A stretch of 64,000 nucleotides of DNA from an uncultured Pseudomonadota bacterium (GTDB lineage Bacteria > Pseudomonadota > Gammaproteobacteria > Steroidobacterales > Steroidobacteraceae), in assembly GCA_937920275.1 (NCBI GenBank), contig CALGVD010000106.1, forward strand, positions 1 to 64,000. The letters run 5' to 3'. Within the stretch, counting starts at the first letter, position 1. The number at the start of each line of letters is the position of its first letter. This document shows, in pieces, positions 1 to 9,044 of this stretch. Below the pieces are notes generated by a model. That model was not told the DNA's origin. It searched no databases and was given only the letters and a program-made list of their open reading frames with translations. Position numbers and translations under genes: made by a program.

Positions 1-144
1 TGGGTCGCCGCGGCGAGCTTCGTGGCGGTGCCCGTGATGGCCGCCGTGCAGGGCAGCGGCCACGAATACCTCGTCTACGCCCTCGTGCTGGTGGCGACGG
101 CCGTGGTCCCCGGCTTCCGTCTGCGCGCGGCTGCCCGGGCCTGA
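1..144 (+). CDS. C-terminal fragment of a membrane protein
   Basis: Only the last 47 codons are present; the gene starts before the window and ends at a TGA. Two hydrophobic stretches are visible, one around the first 16 residues and one around YLVYALVLVATAVVPGF, followed by a short Arg/Ala-rich tail that probably faces the cytoplasm. It is therefore the end of an integral membrane protein, but the family cannot be named from this fragment. The next gene starts 2 bases after the stop, so the two are probably co-transcribed and the downstream regulator may control this gene. Confidence 0.6.
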   Translation, partial: WVAAASFVAVPVMAAVQGSGHEYLVYALVLVATAVVPGFRLRAAARA

Positions 145-146
145 CC

Positions 147-449
147 GTGGCGGCGTTCGACATCAACGCCCTCGACGAGGTGATCCATGGGCGTGTACGC
201 CTCGGCATCATGGCCTACCTCGTCGGCGCGGGCAGTGCCGACTTCGGGACGCTGAAGGCCAAGCTCGAGACCACGGACGGCAACCTCTCGGTGCACCTGC
301 GCAAACTCGAGGAGGCGGGTTATGTGACCGCGACCAAGTCTTTCCGCGACCGTAAGCCGCTCACGGAGGTCGCGCTCACCGAGCCCGGCCGCAAGGCCTT
401 CGCCGACTACCTCGATGCGCTCGGCAGGTTGGTCTCGCAAGGGCGGTGA
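147..449 (+). CDS. Small winged-helix transcriptional regulator
   Basis: This 100-residue protein is a single winged-helix DNA-binding domain of the MarR/ArsR-like type often annotated as HTH_34. The helix-turn-helix is seen around residues 30-60, with KLETTDGNLSVHLRKLEEAG as recognition helix region, followed by a wing (KSFRDRKPLTEVALTEPGRK) and a C-terminal helix. There is no effector or metal domain, and no cysteine pair that would suggest an ArsR metal sensor. The start is a GTG 2 bases after the upstream membrane-protein stop, which implies translational coupling. Family members are commonly paired with a small membrane protein, as here; the target is unknown. Confidence 0.75.
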   Translation: MAAFDINALDEVIHGRVRLGIMAYLVGAGSADFGTLKAKLETTDGNLSVHLRKLEEAGYVTATKSFRDRKPLTEVALTEPGRKAFADYLDALGRLVSQGR

Positions 450-472
450 GCGGCGGCGCGCGGCGGGAGCGG

Positions 473-478
473 TACAAT
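473..478 (+). promoter_or_regulatory. Candidate -10 box of aceE (leaderless)
   Basis: TACAAT matches the sigma70 -10 consensus at five of six positions and ends 7 bases before the aceE ATG at 486, which would put the transcription start at or next to the start codon. No convincing -35 box is visible at the usual distance. The GGGAG at 464-468 lies too far upstream to be the ribosome-binding site of this ATG. Confidence 0.4.
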
Positions 479-485
479 CCACCGC

Positions 486-3059
486 ATGACCGCCCCCCAC
501 GACACCGATCCCGAAGAGACCCGTGAATGGCTTGAGGCGCTCCGCGCCGCGGTCGCTGCGGGCGGCCGCGAGCGCGGCCTTTACCTTCTGACACAGCTTG
601 AGCAGGAGGCGCAGCAGTTGGGCGTCGTCGCCCATGTCATGCCGTATTCGGCCTACCAGAACACCGTACGGCTCGATGAGCAGGCGGTGCATCCCGGCGA
701 TGTCGCACTCGAGGAGCGGCTCACGGCGATCATGCGCTGGAACGCGCTCGCGATGGTCGTGCGCGCCAACAAGGCCTATGGCGAACTCGGCGGGCATGTC
801 GCGACCTATGCGTCCTCGGCGGAGATCTTCGAGACCGGCTTCAACCATTTCTTCCGCGGTCCGGACGCGCCGGGGGGCGGCGACCTCGTGTTCTTCCAGC
901 CGCACTCCGCGCCTGGCGTGTATGCACGCGCCTTCCTCGAGGGGCGGCTCGGCGAGACGCAGCTCGCCAATTACCGTCAGGAGACGGGCGGGCAGGGGCT
1001 CAGCTCCTATCCGCACCCGTGGTTGATGCCGGACTTTTGGCAGTTCCCGACCGGCTCGATGGGCATCGGCCCGATCAACTCCATCTACCAGGCGCGCTTC
1101 CTGCGCTATCTCGCCCACCGAGGTCTCCTCGACACCGGTGCGCAGCATGTCTGGGGCATCTTCGGTGATGGCGAGATGGATGAGCCGGAATCGGTGGGCG
1201 GGCTCACGCTGGCGGCGCGCGAGAAGCTCGATAACCTGACGTTCATCATCAACTGCAACCTGCAGCGCCTCGATGGACCGGTGCGCGGCAACGGCCAGAT
1301 CATCCAGGAGCTCGAGGCGCTCTTCACCGGCGCGGGCTGGAATGTCATCAAGGTGCTCTGGGGGTCGGACTGGGATCCGCTGTTCGCCCGCGACAAACAC
1401 CATTCCCTGCTGCGTGCGTTCGCCAACACGGTCGATGGCCAGTACCAGACCTTGGGCGCGAACGACGGCGCCTACAACCAAGAGAAATTCTTCGGACTCG
1501 ATCCTGAACTGCGTGCCTTGGTCGCACACATGTCGCCCGTCGAGATCGACGCACTCAAGCGCGGCGGGCACGATTTCCGCAAACTCTATGCGGCCTTCGC
1601 CGCGGCGCGTGCCCATCGCGGGCAGCCCACCGTGATCCTCGCCAAGACCAAAAAGGGCTACGGCATGGGTCGTGCGGGCGAGTCGCGCATGACGGCGCAT
1701 CAGGAGAAGAAACTCGACATCGAGGCGTTGCTCGAGTTCCGTAACCGCTTCAACCTGCCGCTCTCCGACGACGATGTCGCGCAGTTGCGCTTCCACCGGC
1801 CGCCCGCGGACAGCCCGGAGATGCGCTATCTCGCTGCGCGCCGCGATGCGCTCGGCGGACCGATGCCGCGCCGCCGTCGGGAGGCGCCGCCTCTCACCGT
1901 GCCGCCGCTTGCGGGCTATGCGCAGTTCGCGCTCGAATCGGACGGCAAAGAGATGTCGACCACGATGGCCTTCGTGCGCCTCCTCGGCGGCTTGTTGCGC
2001 GACAAGACGCTGGGACCGCGCATCGTGCCCATCGTCGCCGATGAGGCACGCACCTTCGGCATGGCGAGCCTGTTCCGCCAGATCGGTATCTACTCCCCCG
2101 TGGGGCAGCTCTATCAACCCGAGGACGCCGGCTCCCTGCTCGCCTACCGTGAATCGCAGGACGGCCAACTGCTCGAGGAGGGCATCACCGAGGCGGGCGC
2201 GATGTCCTCGTGGGTGGCGGCGGCGACGGCCTACAGCGTGCACGGTCTGCCGCTCCTGCCGTTCTACATCTACTACTCGATCTTCGGCTTCCAGCGCGTC
2301 GGCGATCTCATCTGGGCGGCCGCCGACCAGCGCGCGCGCGGATTCCTGCTGGGCGCCACCGCCGGGCGCACCACGCTCTCGGGCGAGGGGCTGCAGCACC
2401 AGGACGGCTCGAGCCATCTCGTCGCCTCGACCATCCCCAATTGCCGTGCCTACGACCCGGCGTTCGCGGGTGAGCTTGCGGTGATCCTCGACCACGGCGC
2501 CCGTCGCATGCTCGAAGAGGGCGTCGACGAGTTCTACTACATCACGCTGATGAACGAGAACTATGCCCAGCCCTCGCTGCCTGCGGGTGCCGCCGAGGGC
2601 GTGATCCGCGGCATGTACCGCTATGGCGTCTACGGCCCTGCGGGCACGGCACGGATCCGGCTGCTCGGGTCCGGGACGATCCTGCGCGAGGTGATCGCGG
2701 CGGCGGAGATCTTGGGCGGCGAGCACGGCATCGCCTGCGAAGTCTGGAGCGTCACGAGCTTCAGCGAATTGGCACGCGAGGCCGCCGCGGTCGAGCGTGC
2801 GGCCCGGCTCGATGCGCAGACTTCGGCCCAACGCAGTTGGCTCGAGGTGTCATTGTCGGGCGATGCGCCGATCGTCGTCGCCACCGACTATGTGCGCGCC
2901 CTGCCGCAGATGGTCGCGAGCTATCTGCCGGGACGGCGCTTCATCGCGCTCGGCACCGACGGTTTCGGGCGCAGCGACACGCGCACCGCGTTGCGCGCGT
3001 TCTTCGAGGTCGATCGGGCGAGCGTCCTGAGTGCGGCCCTGCAGGCGCTGGCGTACTAG
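486..3059 (+). CDS. aceE: Pyruvate dehydrogenase E1 component, homodimeric type
   Basis: The 857-residue protein is the thiamine-diphosphate-dependent E1 of the pyruvate dehydrogenase complex, which decarboxylates pyruvate and acetylates the lipoyl domain of E2. It shows the family's ThDP/Mg motif (GDGEMDEPESVGG followed by NLTFIINCNLQRLDG), the transketolase-type central domain (IVADEARTFGMASLFRQIG, EEGITEAGAMSSW) and the C-terminal TDGFGRSDTRTALRAFFEVD signature. The length is close to the usual 880-890. The single-chain form is typical of gamma- and betaproteobacteria. No aceF or lpd follows, so E2 and E3 must be elsewhere. It is preceded by a small regulator and followed by a convergent serine hydrolase; there is no sign that it belongs to the amine island. 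Confidence 0.93.
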   Translation: MTAPHDTDPEETREWLEALRAAVAAGGRERGLYLLTQLEQEAQQLGVVAHVMPYSAYQNTVRLDEQAVHPGDVALEERLTAIMRWNALAMVVRANKAYGELGGHVATYASSAEIFETGFNHFFRGPDAPGGGDLVFFQPHSAPGVYARAFLEGRLGETQLANYRQETGGQGLSSYPHPWLMPDFWQFPTGSMGIGPINSIYQARFLRYLAHRGLLDTGAQHVWGIFGDGEMDEPESVGGLTLAAREKLDNLTFIINCNLQRLDGPVRGNGQIIQELEALFTGAGWNVIKVLWGSDWDPLFARDKHHSLLRAFANTVDGQYQTLGANDGAYNQEKFFGLDPELRALVAHMSPVEIDALKRGGHDFRKLYAAFAAARAHRGQPTVILAKTKKGYGMGRAGESRMTAHQEKKLDIEALLEFRNRFNLPLSDDDVAQLRFHRPPADSPEMRYLAARRDALGGPMPRRRREAPPLTVPPLAGYAQFALESDGKEMSTTMAFVRLLGGLLRDKTLGPRIVPIVADEARTFGMASLFRQIGIYSPVGQLYQPEDAGSLLAYRESQDGQLLEEGITEAGAMSSWVAAATAYSVHGLPLLPFYIYYSIFGFQRVGDLIWAAADQRARGFLLGATAGRTTLSGEGLQHQDGSSHLVASTIPNCRAYDPAFAGELAVILDHGARRMLEEGVDEFYYITLMNENYAQPSLPAGAAEGVIRGMYRYGVYGPAGTARIRLLGSGTILREVIAAAEILGGEHGIACEVWSVTSFSELAREAAAVERAARLDAQTSAQRSWLEVSLSGDAPIVVATDYVRALPQMVASYLPGRRFIALGTDGFGRSDTRTALRAFFEVDRASVLSAALQALAY

Positions 3060-3100
3060 CGGCTACGCCGACCGCGTCGCACATCCCGGAACGGCGTCTC

Positions 3101-4942
3101 CTAGAACGGCGCCATGCGATCGATCACCCGGTGCGTCGCGGCCGCATCGTCGTCGCGGGCCTGCTCGCCGGGTGGCAGCTCTGCGGCTTTGGCCATCTGC
3201 AGCGTGATGATGCCGTTCGGGTATAGCGTCACGCGGTTGTCGCCTGATCCTTGCATCGAGGGCAGCAGGAACGCCTTGCCGCTGGCGCTGCCGATGTGGC
3301 GCGGGAACCAGAACCCCATTCGGTAATGGTTGTCGCCGGAAGAGGCGTCTGCCGCCGCCGTAGAGCTCGCAGGAGCGGTGCCGGAGAGGTCGCGTGAGCG
3401 GTCGCCCTTGATATGCAGTGCGCCGCGCGCTGCCAACAGGTCGGTCGTGAGGCTGCGATGCAGCAGTTGCTGGCCCTGGTGCGCACCGCCTGATTGCAGC
3501 AGGATCGCGATCTTGGCTTGGTCGTCGAGCGTCGGATACCAACCTGCGTTCGCCCAGATCGCGCCGCGCGCGCCGTCCGGTTCGATCGTCCGCACCGCGG
3601 GTGCGTGGTGGATGCCGATCGGCTTGAAGACTTCGTCGCTGAGCATCTCCCAGAGATCGGCCTGCGGACCGCGTACCGACTTCAGGAATCCATCGATCGC
3701 CAGGCCCAGCAGGAAGTAATCCTGGTCGCGGTACCGCATGACGGTACCCGGCTCCCACGGGTAGGGCTTGAGGTGACGGTTGATGAGCGCGAGCTTCTCG
3801 GTGGTCGAGCCGGCCGTGTACCAAGCGTCGTACTCGCCTTCGAGATAACCGGCGTATGGGTCGTTGGGATGGGTCGTGATGCTGCCAAGCCCACCAAAAC
3901 CGGTCGCCATATCGGCGGCGTCGATGAAACGGATGCGGCCCCACTTCGGATGCAGGCCGGGCACATGATCACCGATCCGCAGGTCGAGCACATAAGGTCC
4001 GTAGGTCTCGGCGAGGCGAAGCAGCGCGAGCGGTGCCGCGACGCTCTTCATCACCGAGCGCACGCCGAACCGCATCTCAAGCGGATAGGGGTAGGGACCC
4101 TGTGGCGTGCTCGATGCCTGGTGGTAGAGCGTGCCGCGGTAGACGACCGCGTTGATCACCTGCCATTGGGGCCGCAGCGGTCCACCGAAGGCCGCGAGCG
4201 TGCCCGGCGGGAACTGCTTCTCGAGTTCTGACCAAGGCCGCGTGGGCAAGCGGTCCGAGAGTTCGCGTCGTGCGGCGGCACGCTGCGTCTCGAGGTCGGG
4301 CGGTCCGCCCGGCGTGAAGGTCGTCGCGGCGCGTCCCCAGAAGATCACATGCTGGTGTAGCAGGTAGGGCGCGGTCTGCTGCGTGAACTGCAGGCGAAGC
4401 GCGGTGACTTCACCGCCTCGATACAGGAAGGTCGCGACGCCTTGGTGGGCATGGTTCTCGGTGTCGTTCACCAGCATCAGCGGGAGCGCCGCGCGTGACC
4501 ACTCGCCATCGCCCGGTTCGCGCCACACCCGCCCGGGCTGCGGGATCACAGTCCAGTAGCTGCGAGCGCCCTTGCCGGGCAGCTCGGACATCATGTTGCC
4601 GCGCTGCAGGGGTAGGAGCGTCTCGCCATCGCTGAAGAGCGTGAGTGAGAGCGCCGGGAAGAGCCGAGCATCGCGCCCGCCGATCAGCGGTCCCTTGAGG
4701 GCAGGCATCGCCTGCATCGCGGACTGCGCGATGTGCAGCGTCCCGACGATCGGCGAAGCGGGCAGTGCGTCCGTCCCCGGGACGAACGCCGCGTTGTCCA
4801 CGGGGGATGAGGGCGTCGCGGCAGACGTCAGGGCGGCGACCGGCAATCGGTCCGTCGCTGCTCCCGCGGACACGGCAGCCGGAAGCCAGGCCGCCATCAG
4901 ACAGATCGCAACGCGGCGACAGGATCTCAGTGATGTGTTCAT
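3101..4942 (-). CDS. Secreted beta-lactamase-family serine hydrolase
   Basis: Predicted product of 613 residues. The N-terminus has a signal peptide (basic MNTSLRSCRR, then CLMAAWLPAAVSAGA), so the start at 4942 is preferred over longer in-frame extensions. Residues 240-600 look like the serine beta-lactamase/transpeptidase fold: an SxxK-like SVMK near residue 296 offers the nucleophile, YRDQDYFLLG the tyrosine motif, and GFGGLGS and WFPRHIG lie in later strands. Family members include esterases, D-aminopeptidases and penicillin-binding-like proteins, and the substrate cannot be inferred. The N-terminal 230 residues are a separate region that I do not recognise. The gene converges on aceE with 41 bases between the stops, and stands apart from the downstream caiD-like gene. 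Confidence 0.75.
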   Translation of the reverse strand: MNTSLRSCRRVAICLMAAWLPAAVSAGAATDRLPVAALTSAATPSSPVDNAAFVPGTDALPASPIVGTLHIAQSAMQAMPALKGPLIGGRDARLFPALSLTLFSDGETLLPLQRGNMMSELPGKGARSYWTVIPQPGRVWREPGDGEWSRAALPLMLVNDTENHAHQGVATFLYRGGEVTALRLQFTQQTAPYLLHQHVIFWGRAATTFTPGGPPDLETQRAAARRELSDRLPTRPWSELEKQFPPGTLAAFGGPLRPQWQVINAVVYRGTLYHQASSTPQGPYPYPLEMRFGVRSVMKSVAAPLALLRLAETYGPYVLDLRIGDHVPGLHPKWGRIRFIDAADMATGFGGLGSITTHPNDPYAGYLEGEYDAWYTAGSTTEKLALINRHLKPYPWEPGTVMRYRDQDYFLLGLAIDGFLKSVRGPQADLWEMLSDEVFKPIGIHHAPAVRTIEPDGARGAIWANAGWYPTLDDQAKIAILLQSGGAHQGQQLLHRSLTTDLLAARGALHIKGDRSRDLSGTAPASSTAAADASSGDNHYRMGFWFPRHIGSASGKAFLLPSMQGSGDNRVTLYPNGIITLQMAKAAELPPGEQARDDDAAATHRVIDRMAPF

Positions 4943-4999
4943 GGGTCGGTTGTACGCCTTTGACGTCGCACTGTCTTGAGCCGACGCGCCATGGCATGT

Positions 5000-5025
5000 C
5001 GCCTCTTGGCATCGCCTCTTGGCAT
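5000..5025. repeat. Perfect tandem duplication of a 13-base unit
   Basis: The unit CGCCTCTTGGCAT occurs twice head to tail in the 95-base gap between the serine hydrolase start and the caiD-like stop. A related GCATG element lies just upstream. It could be a replication-slippage product or a doubled protein-binding site for the hydrolase promoter; nothing else in the window repeats it as far as I could see. Confidence 0.7.
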
Positions 5026-5037
5026 CGAGTTTGCGGC

Positions 5038-5820
5038 TCAGCGTCCTCGCCAGACCGGCTTGCGCTTCTCGGCGAAGGCGCGCGCGCCTTCTTTCTGGTC
5101 TTCGCTGCTGTAGAGCCGGTCCACGGTCGGCAGGCGGCGCTTGGTGACCTGGTCGAACGCCTCTTGGACGGGCAGATGCGAGGTCTGGCGGATGATCTCT
5201 TTGATCGCTGCGAACACGAGCGGCGGACCCTCGGCGAGTTGCTGCGCGAGTTCGCGCGCGCGTTCCATCAGCCGATCGGCGGGGACGATCTCGTTGACGA
5301 GTCCCCACTGCTTCGCTTCTTGGGCGTCGATGCGGCGCCCTGTGAGCAGGAGCTCCATCGCGACATGGAACGGGATGCGGCGGGGCAATTTGATCGAGGC
5401 CGCATCGGCCACCGTGCCGGAATTGATCTCGGGCAGCGCGAAGGTCGCGTGCTCGGCCGCGATCAGGATGTCGCAAGAGAGCGCGATCTCGAAGCCGCCG
5501 CCGAAGGCGAGGCCGTTGATGGCGCAGATCACGGGTTTGTTCAGCCCCGGCAACTCCTGTAATCCGCCGAAGCCGCCGACGCCGTAATCGGAGTCCGGTG
5601 CCTCACCCGCCGCCGCAGCCTTGAGGTCCCAGCCCGGCGAGAAGAACCGATCGCCGGCGGCGGTGAGGATCGCGACCCGTAATTCCGGGTCGTCGCGGAA
5701 GCCTGCGAACACCTCGCCCATGATGCGACTCGTCGCCGTATCGATGGCGTTGGCCTTTGGGCGGTCGAGGGTCACTTCGAGCACGGCGCCGCGTCGTTCG
5801 GTACGGATGGGGCTGGTCAT
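5038..5820 (-). CDS. caiD: Crotonobetainyl-CoA hydratase (CaiD-like)
   Basis: The 260-residue crotonase-fold protein is very close to E. coli CaiD in remembered sequence: LDRPKANAIDTATSRIMGEV near the N-terminus, FFSPGWDLKAAAAGEAPDSD in the middle and a C-terminal AFAEKRKPVWRGR. CaiD hydrates crotonobetainyl-CoA to carnitinyl-CoA. The oxyanion-hole segment INGLAFGGGFEIALSCD and the PEINSG/MELLLTG acidic positions are present. The CaiD segment that reads SGGVLRL is ASIKL here, so the substrate range may differ. The ATG lies 2 bases after the stop of the CoA synthetase, the last step of a three-gene operon (acyl-CoA dehydrogenase, synthetase, hydratase) that would feed gamma-butyrobetaine and crotonobetaine into carnitine. 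Confidence 0.82.
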   Translation of the reverse strand: MTSPIRTERRGAVLEVTLDRPKANAIDTATSRIMGEVFAGFRDDPELRVAILTAAGDRFFSPGWDLKAAAAGEAPDSDYGVGGFGGLQELPGLNKPVICAINGLAFGGGFEIALSCDILIAAEHATFALPEINSGTVADAASIKLPRRIPFHVAMELLLTGRRIDAQEAKQWGLVNEIVPADRLMERARELAQQLAEGPPLVFAAIKEIIRQTSHLPVQEAFDQVTKRRLPTVDRLYSSEDQKEGARAFAEKRKPVWRGR

Positions 5821-5822
5821 GG

Positions 5823-7880
5823 TCACCTCGTCTTGATGAGCGCATCCACCGCGACCGCACGGTCGGGCAGGACGAGCAGGGGGTTCACATCGAGTTCGAG
5901 CAGATCGTCGCGGTGCGCGTCGGCGAAGGCCGCGATCGCCTCGATGGCACGCAGCACCGGATCGGGATCGCCCTTGCGGCCGCGATGGCCCTCGATGAGT
6001 GTCCACACGCGCAGCGTGCGCACCGCGCGCTCGATGTCCTCGCGCGTCGCGGGCAGCAGCAGCGTCACGGAATCGGTGATGAGCTCCGCGAGCACGCCGC
6101 CCGCACCGATGAGGAGCGCGAAACCGAACTGCGGATCGCGCACCACGCCGACGATGAGCTCCGCGACCGCACCGCCGACCATCTGCTCGACGAGCACGCG
6201 ATCGCCGAGCGCCGCCATGCGTCCGGCGGCCGCGGCGACCTCGTCGGCGGAACGCAGACCCAGCGCGACGCCGCCGACATCGCTCTTGTGTGCGATCGAT
6301 TCGTCCGAGATCTTGAGCACGACGGGGAAGCCGATGCGTGCGGCGACCTGCGGCGCGTCGGCCAGCGCGCACTCGGCCGTCATGGGGACCACAAGCCCGT
6401 ACTGTGCCAGCAGCGCCTTCGCCTCGGACTCGCGTACCACCCGTCCTGTCGTGGCGGCGTTGAGGTCGTCGTCGGGCATGGCGCGGGACGTCGGACCGGT
6501 CGGCCACGGGAGCACGGCCACCGGTCGCGCATACCGCTCGCCGATCGCCGCTGCCGCCGCCAAGGCGCTCAGCGCATCCTCGATGCCGATCAGCGGCGCG
6601 ATGCCCGAGGCACCGAGTTCGTCGGCGAGGCGGGGTGGCATCCCCTCGGGTAGCGTCGCGACCACCACCGCCCGGGCGCCGACCCGCTGCTGCGCCGTCG
6701 CCCAAGCACGCGCGGTGACGAGCCAGGAATCCGGCTTCATCGCCGGATGTGTCGGCGTGTCGAGGATCAGCAGCGCCGCATCGAAGCCGCCGCCCATCGC
6801 CGCGGCGAAGGTGTTCTCGAGCGCCTCGCGCTGGTTCCAGATGAAGGTGTGGTAGTCGAGCGGATTGTCGATGTGCACGAGGTCGTTGAGCGTCGCGGCG
6901 ACGCTGCGGGCCGCCGCCTCGCTGAACGGCGGGAAAGAGAGCCCATGCGCCGGCGCAAGATCGGCGACGAGCGCGGCCTCGCCACCTGAGCAACTCAAAG
7001 ATACCAATCGACGCCCCGTGATCGGCCCGCCGAAGTGCAGCAGCTTGAGCGTTTCGACCAGCGCGGAGAGGGTGGGCACCCGCGCCACGCCGTAGCGTCC
7101 GAAGAGCGCCTCGCAGATGCGGTCCTCGCCCGCCATCGATGCGGTGTGGCTCAGGGCGATGCGTGCGCCCTGCGGCGAGCGGCCGGTCTTGAGCGCGACC
7201 ACCGGCTTGCCCGCCGCCTGCGCCCGCGCAGCGGCGGCCGCGAAGGCCTGCGGATCGCGCAGCCCCTCGATGTGCAGACCGATGGCGGTGATGCGCGGGT
7301 CCTGCGCGAACGCATCCACCGCCGCGGCGATATCGACATCCGCCTGGTTACCGAGCGTGAGCAGCGCCGCGATCGGCAGTCCGCGCTGCATCATGGTGAG
7401 ATTGCAGCCGATGTTCCCCGACTGGGTGACGAGCGCGACGCCGCGTTCGACAGGGCTGAGCGCGTGCTCGTCCGGCCACAGCGCGACGCGCGCCGTGGTG
7501 TTGATGAAGCCGTAGCAGTTCGGGCCGAGCAGCGGCATGCCGTCGGCGGCCTCGAGCAGCGAGCGCTGACGGTCGAGGTCACCCGTCTCGGCGAAGCCCG
7601 CGGCGTAGATCACGGCGCCACCGCAGCCGAGCGCGCGCAGCGCCGCGACCGCCTCCGGTGTCAGCGCGCGCGGCAGGGCGATGAACGCGGCATCGGGCGA
7701 GCCGTCGATGTCGGCGATCGAGGCGAGGGTCGGCACGCCACCCAGTTGCGGACGGCGTGGATTGACCGCCCAGATCCGACCCTCGAAGCCGAGCGCCCGG
7801 GTACGCTCGATGGCGATGGCGCATTCGCTGCCGCCGACGAACGCGATCGAGCGCGGATGGAGCAGTCGTTGCAGACGCAT
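5823..7880 (-). CDS. Acyl-CoA synthetase, NDP-forming (CoA-binding plus ATP-grasp)
   Basis: The 685-residue protein has the domain order of single-chain ADP-forming acetyl-CoA synthetases: a Rossmann CoA-binding domain (residues 1-120, SIAFVGGSECAIAIERT), two succinyl-CoA-ligase-like domains (LVTQSGNIGCNLTMMQ; LSHTASMAGED, which carries the expected phospho-histidine; LSCSGGEAALVADLAP) and a C-terminal ATP-grasp (FPVVLKISDESIAHKSDVGG). It makes a CoA thioester from a free acid with ATP or GTP. Its place between a CaiD-like hydratase and an acyl-CoA dehydrogenase suggests gamma-butyrobetaine, crotonobetaine or carnitine as substrate; this is inference. It starts at the ATG directly after the stop of the dehydrogenase. 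Confidence 0.85.
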   Translation of the reverse strand: MRLQRLLHPRSIAFVGGSECAIAIERTRALGFEGRIWAVNPRRPQLGGVPTLASIADIDGSPDAAFIALPRALTPEAVAALRALGCGGAVIYAAGFAETGDLDRQRSLLEAADGMPLLGPNCYGFINTTARVALWPDEHALSPVERGVALVTQSGNIGCNLTMMQRGLPIAALLTLGNQADVDIAAAVDAFAQDPRITAIGLHIEGLRDPQAFAAAAARAQAAGKPVVALKTGRSPQGARIALSHTASMAGEDRICEALFGRYGVARVPTLSALVETLKLLHFGGPITGRRLVSLSCSGGEAALVADLAPAHGLSFPPFSEAAARSVAATLNDLVHIDNPLDYHTFIWNQREALENTFAAAMGGGFDAALLILDTPTHPAMKPDSWLVTARAWATAQQRVGARAVVVATLPEGMPPRLADELGASGIAPLIGIEDALSALAAAAAIGERYARPVAVLPWPTGPTSRAMPDDDLNAATTGRVVRESEAKALLAQYGLVVPMTAECALADAPQVAARIGFPVVLKISDESIAHKSDVGGVALGLRSADEVAAAAGRMAALGDRVLVEQMVGGAVAELIVGVVRDPQFGFALLIGAGGVLAELITDSVTLLLPATREDIERAVRTLRVWTLIEGHRGRKGDPDPVLRAIEAIAAFADAHRDDLLELDVNPLLVLPDRAVAVDALIKTR

Positions 7881-9044
7881 TCAGGCGCCGAGTGGTCGCA
7901 GCAGTGCACGCGAGATGATATGGCGCTGGATCTCGGAGGTGCCTTCCCAGATGCGCTCGACCCGCGCGTCGCGCCAGATGCGCTCGAGCGGCAGGTCGGA
8001 CATCAGGCCCATGCCGCCGTGGATCTGGATGGCCTCGTCGGCGACGAAGGCCAGCATCTCGGTCGCCTTGAGTTTCGCCATCGCCATGTCGGAGTCCGTC
8101 ACCGTCCCTTGGTCGACCTTCCAGGCGGCCTCGAGGGTCAGCAACTCCGCGGCCTTCAGTTCCGTCGCCATGTCCGCGAGTTTGAAAGAGACGCCTTGGA
8201 ACTTGCCGATCTGTTGGCCGAATTGCTGGCGCTCCGCGGCCCAGCGCGTCGCGAGATCGAGCGCGCGCTCGGCGCGTCCCAAGCAGGTGGCGGCCACCTG
8301 CAGCCGTGTCGCGCCGAGCCATTGGTTCGCGACCTCGAAGCCGCGTCCGACCTCACCCAGCACCTGCGACTTCGGTATCCGACAGTCGTCGAACTGCAGG
8401 ATGCAGTTGCTATAGCCGCGGTGGGAGACGCTTTTGTAGCCCTCGAGCACTTGGAAGCCCGGGGTGCCACGATCGATCAGGAATGCGGTGATGAGGGCGC
8501 GATTGCCGCGGGCGGAGGTCTCCTCGCCCGTCGCGGCGAACAGCACCACGAAATCCGCTTCGTCGGCGTGGCTGATGAAATGCTTGCTGCCGTTGATGAC
8601 GAAGTCGTCGCCCTCCTGACGCGCGCGGGTCTTCATGCCGCGCAGGTCAGAGCCGGCGCCGGGCTCGGTCATCGCGAGACATTCCGAGCGCTCACCACGC
8701 ACGGCGGGCAAGAGATACCGCTCGCGCTGATCGCCCTTGCAGGCCATGAGGATGTTCGAGGGTCTGCCGACGCAGGTCCAATGCAGCGCGTAGTTGGCGC
8801 GGCCGAGTTCGCGCTCGTAGAGGATCCAGGTGAGCGTGTCGAGTCCGGCGCCGCCGACCTCGGCAGGCATGTTGGCCGCGTAGAGACCTGCGTCGATGGC
8901 CTTGCGCTTGATCTCGTCGCGCAGCTCGGGGCGCAAGCGACCGGTCGCCTCGACCTCCGCCTCATGGGGATAGAGCTCGTTGGCGACGAACTCGCGTGTG
9001 GTATCGACGATCAGCCGCTGCTCTTCGGTGAGGGAAAAGTGCAT
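7881..9044 (-). CDS. Acyl-CoA dehydrogenase, probably gamma-butyrobetainyl-CoA dehydrogenase
   Basis: The 387-residue protein has the full acyl-CoA dehydrogenase fold: N-terminal helical domain (MHFSLTEEQRLIVDTTREF), FAD-binding middle domain (CLAMTEPGAGSDLRGMKT, FVINGSKHFISHADEADF) and C-terminal helical domain (AIQIHGGMGLM). The catalytic glutamate is expected in the C-terminal IWEGTSEIQ. It oxidises an acyl-CoA to the 2-enoyl-CoA, passing electrons to ETF. In front of a CoA ligase and a CaiD-like hydratase, gamma-butyrobetainyl-CoA to crotonobetainyl-CoA is the most likely reaction, although other short acyl-CoAs cannot be excluded. The start at 9044 gives the canonical N-terminus. It diverges from the carnitine-to-betaine genes across a 78-base gap. 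Confidence 0.85.
   Translation of the reverse strand: MHFSLTEEQRLIVDTTREFVANELYPHEAEVEATGRLRPELRDEIKRKAIDAGLYAANMPAEVGGAGLDTLTWILYERELGRANYALHWTCVGRPSNILMACKGDQRERYLLPAVRGERSECLAMTEPGAGSDLRGMKTRARQEGDDFVINGSKHFISHADEADFVVLFAATGEETSARGNRALITAFLIDRGTPGFQVLEGYKSVSHRGYSNCILQFDDCRIPKSQVLGEVGRGFEVANQWLGATRLQVAATCLGRAERALDLATRWAAERQQFGQQIGKFQGVSFKLADMATELKAAELLTLEAAWKVDQGTVTDSDMAMAKLKATEMLAFVADEAIQIHGGMGLMSDLPLERIWRDARVERIWEGTSEIQRHIISRALLRPLGA

Noticed and set aside
75..2831. Long open frame antisense to aceE (918 codons)
   Set aside because: It lies fully opposite a clear pyruvate dehydrogenase gene, has an Arg/Ala/His-rich composition without domains, and is the usual by-product of high GC at third codon positions.
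5821..6993. In-frame N-terminal extension of the caiD-like gene
   Set aside because: The added 390 codons are an alternative frame of the CoA synthetase; the ATG at 5820 gives the normal CaiD N-terminus.
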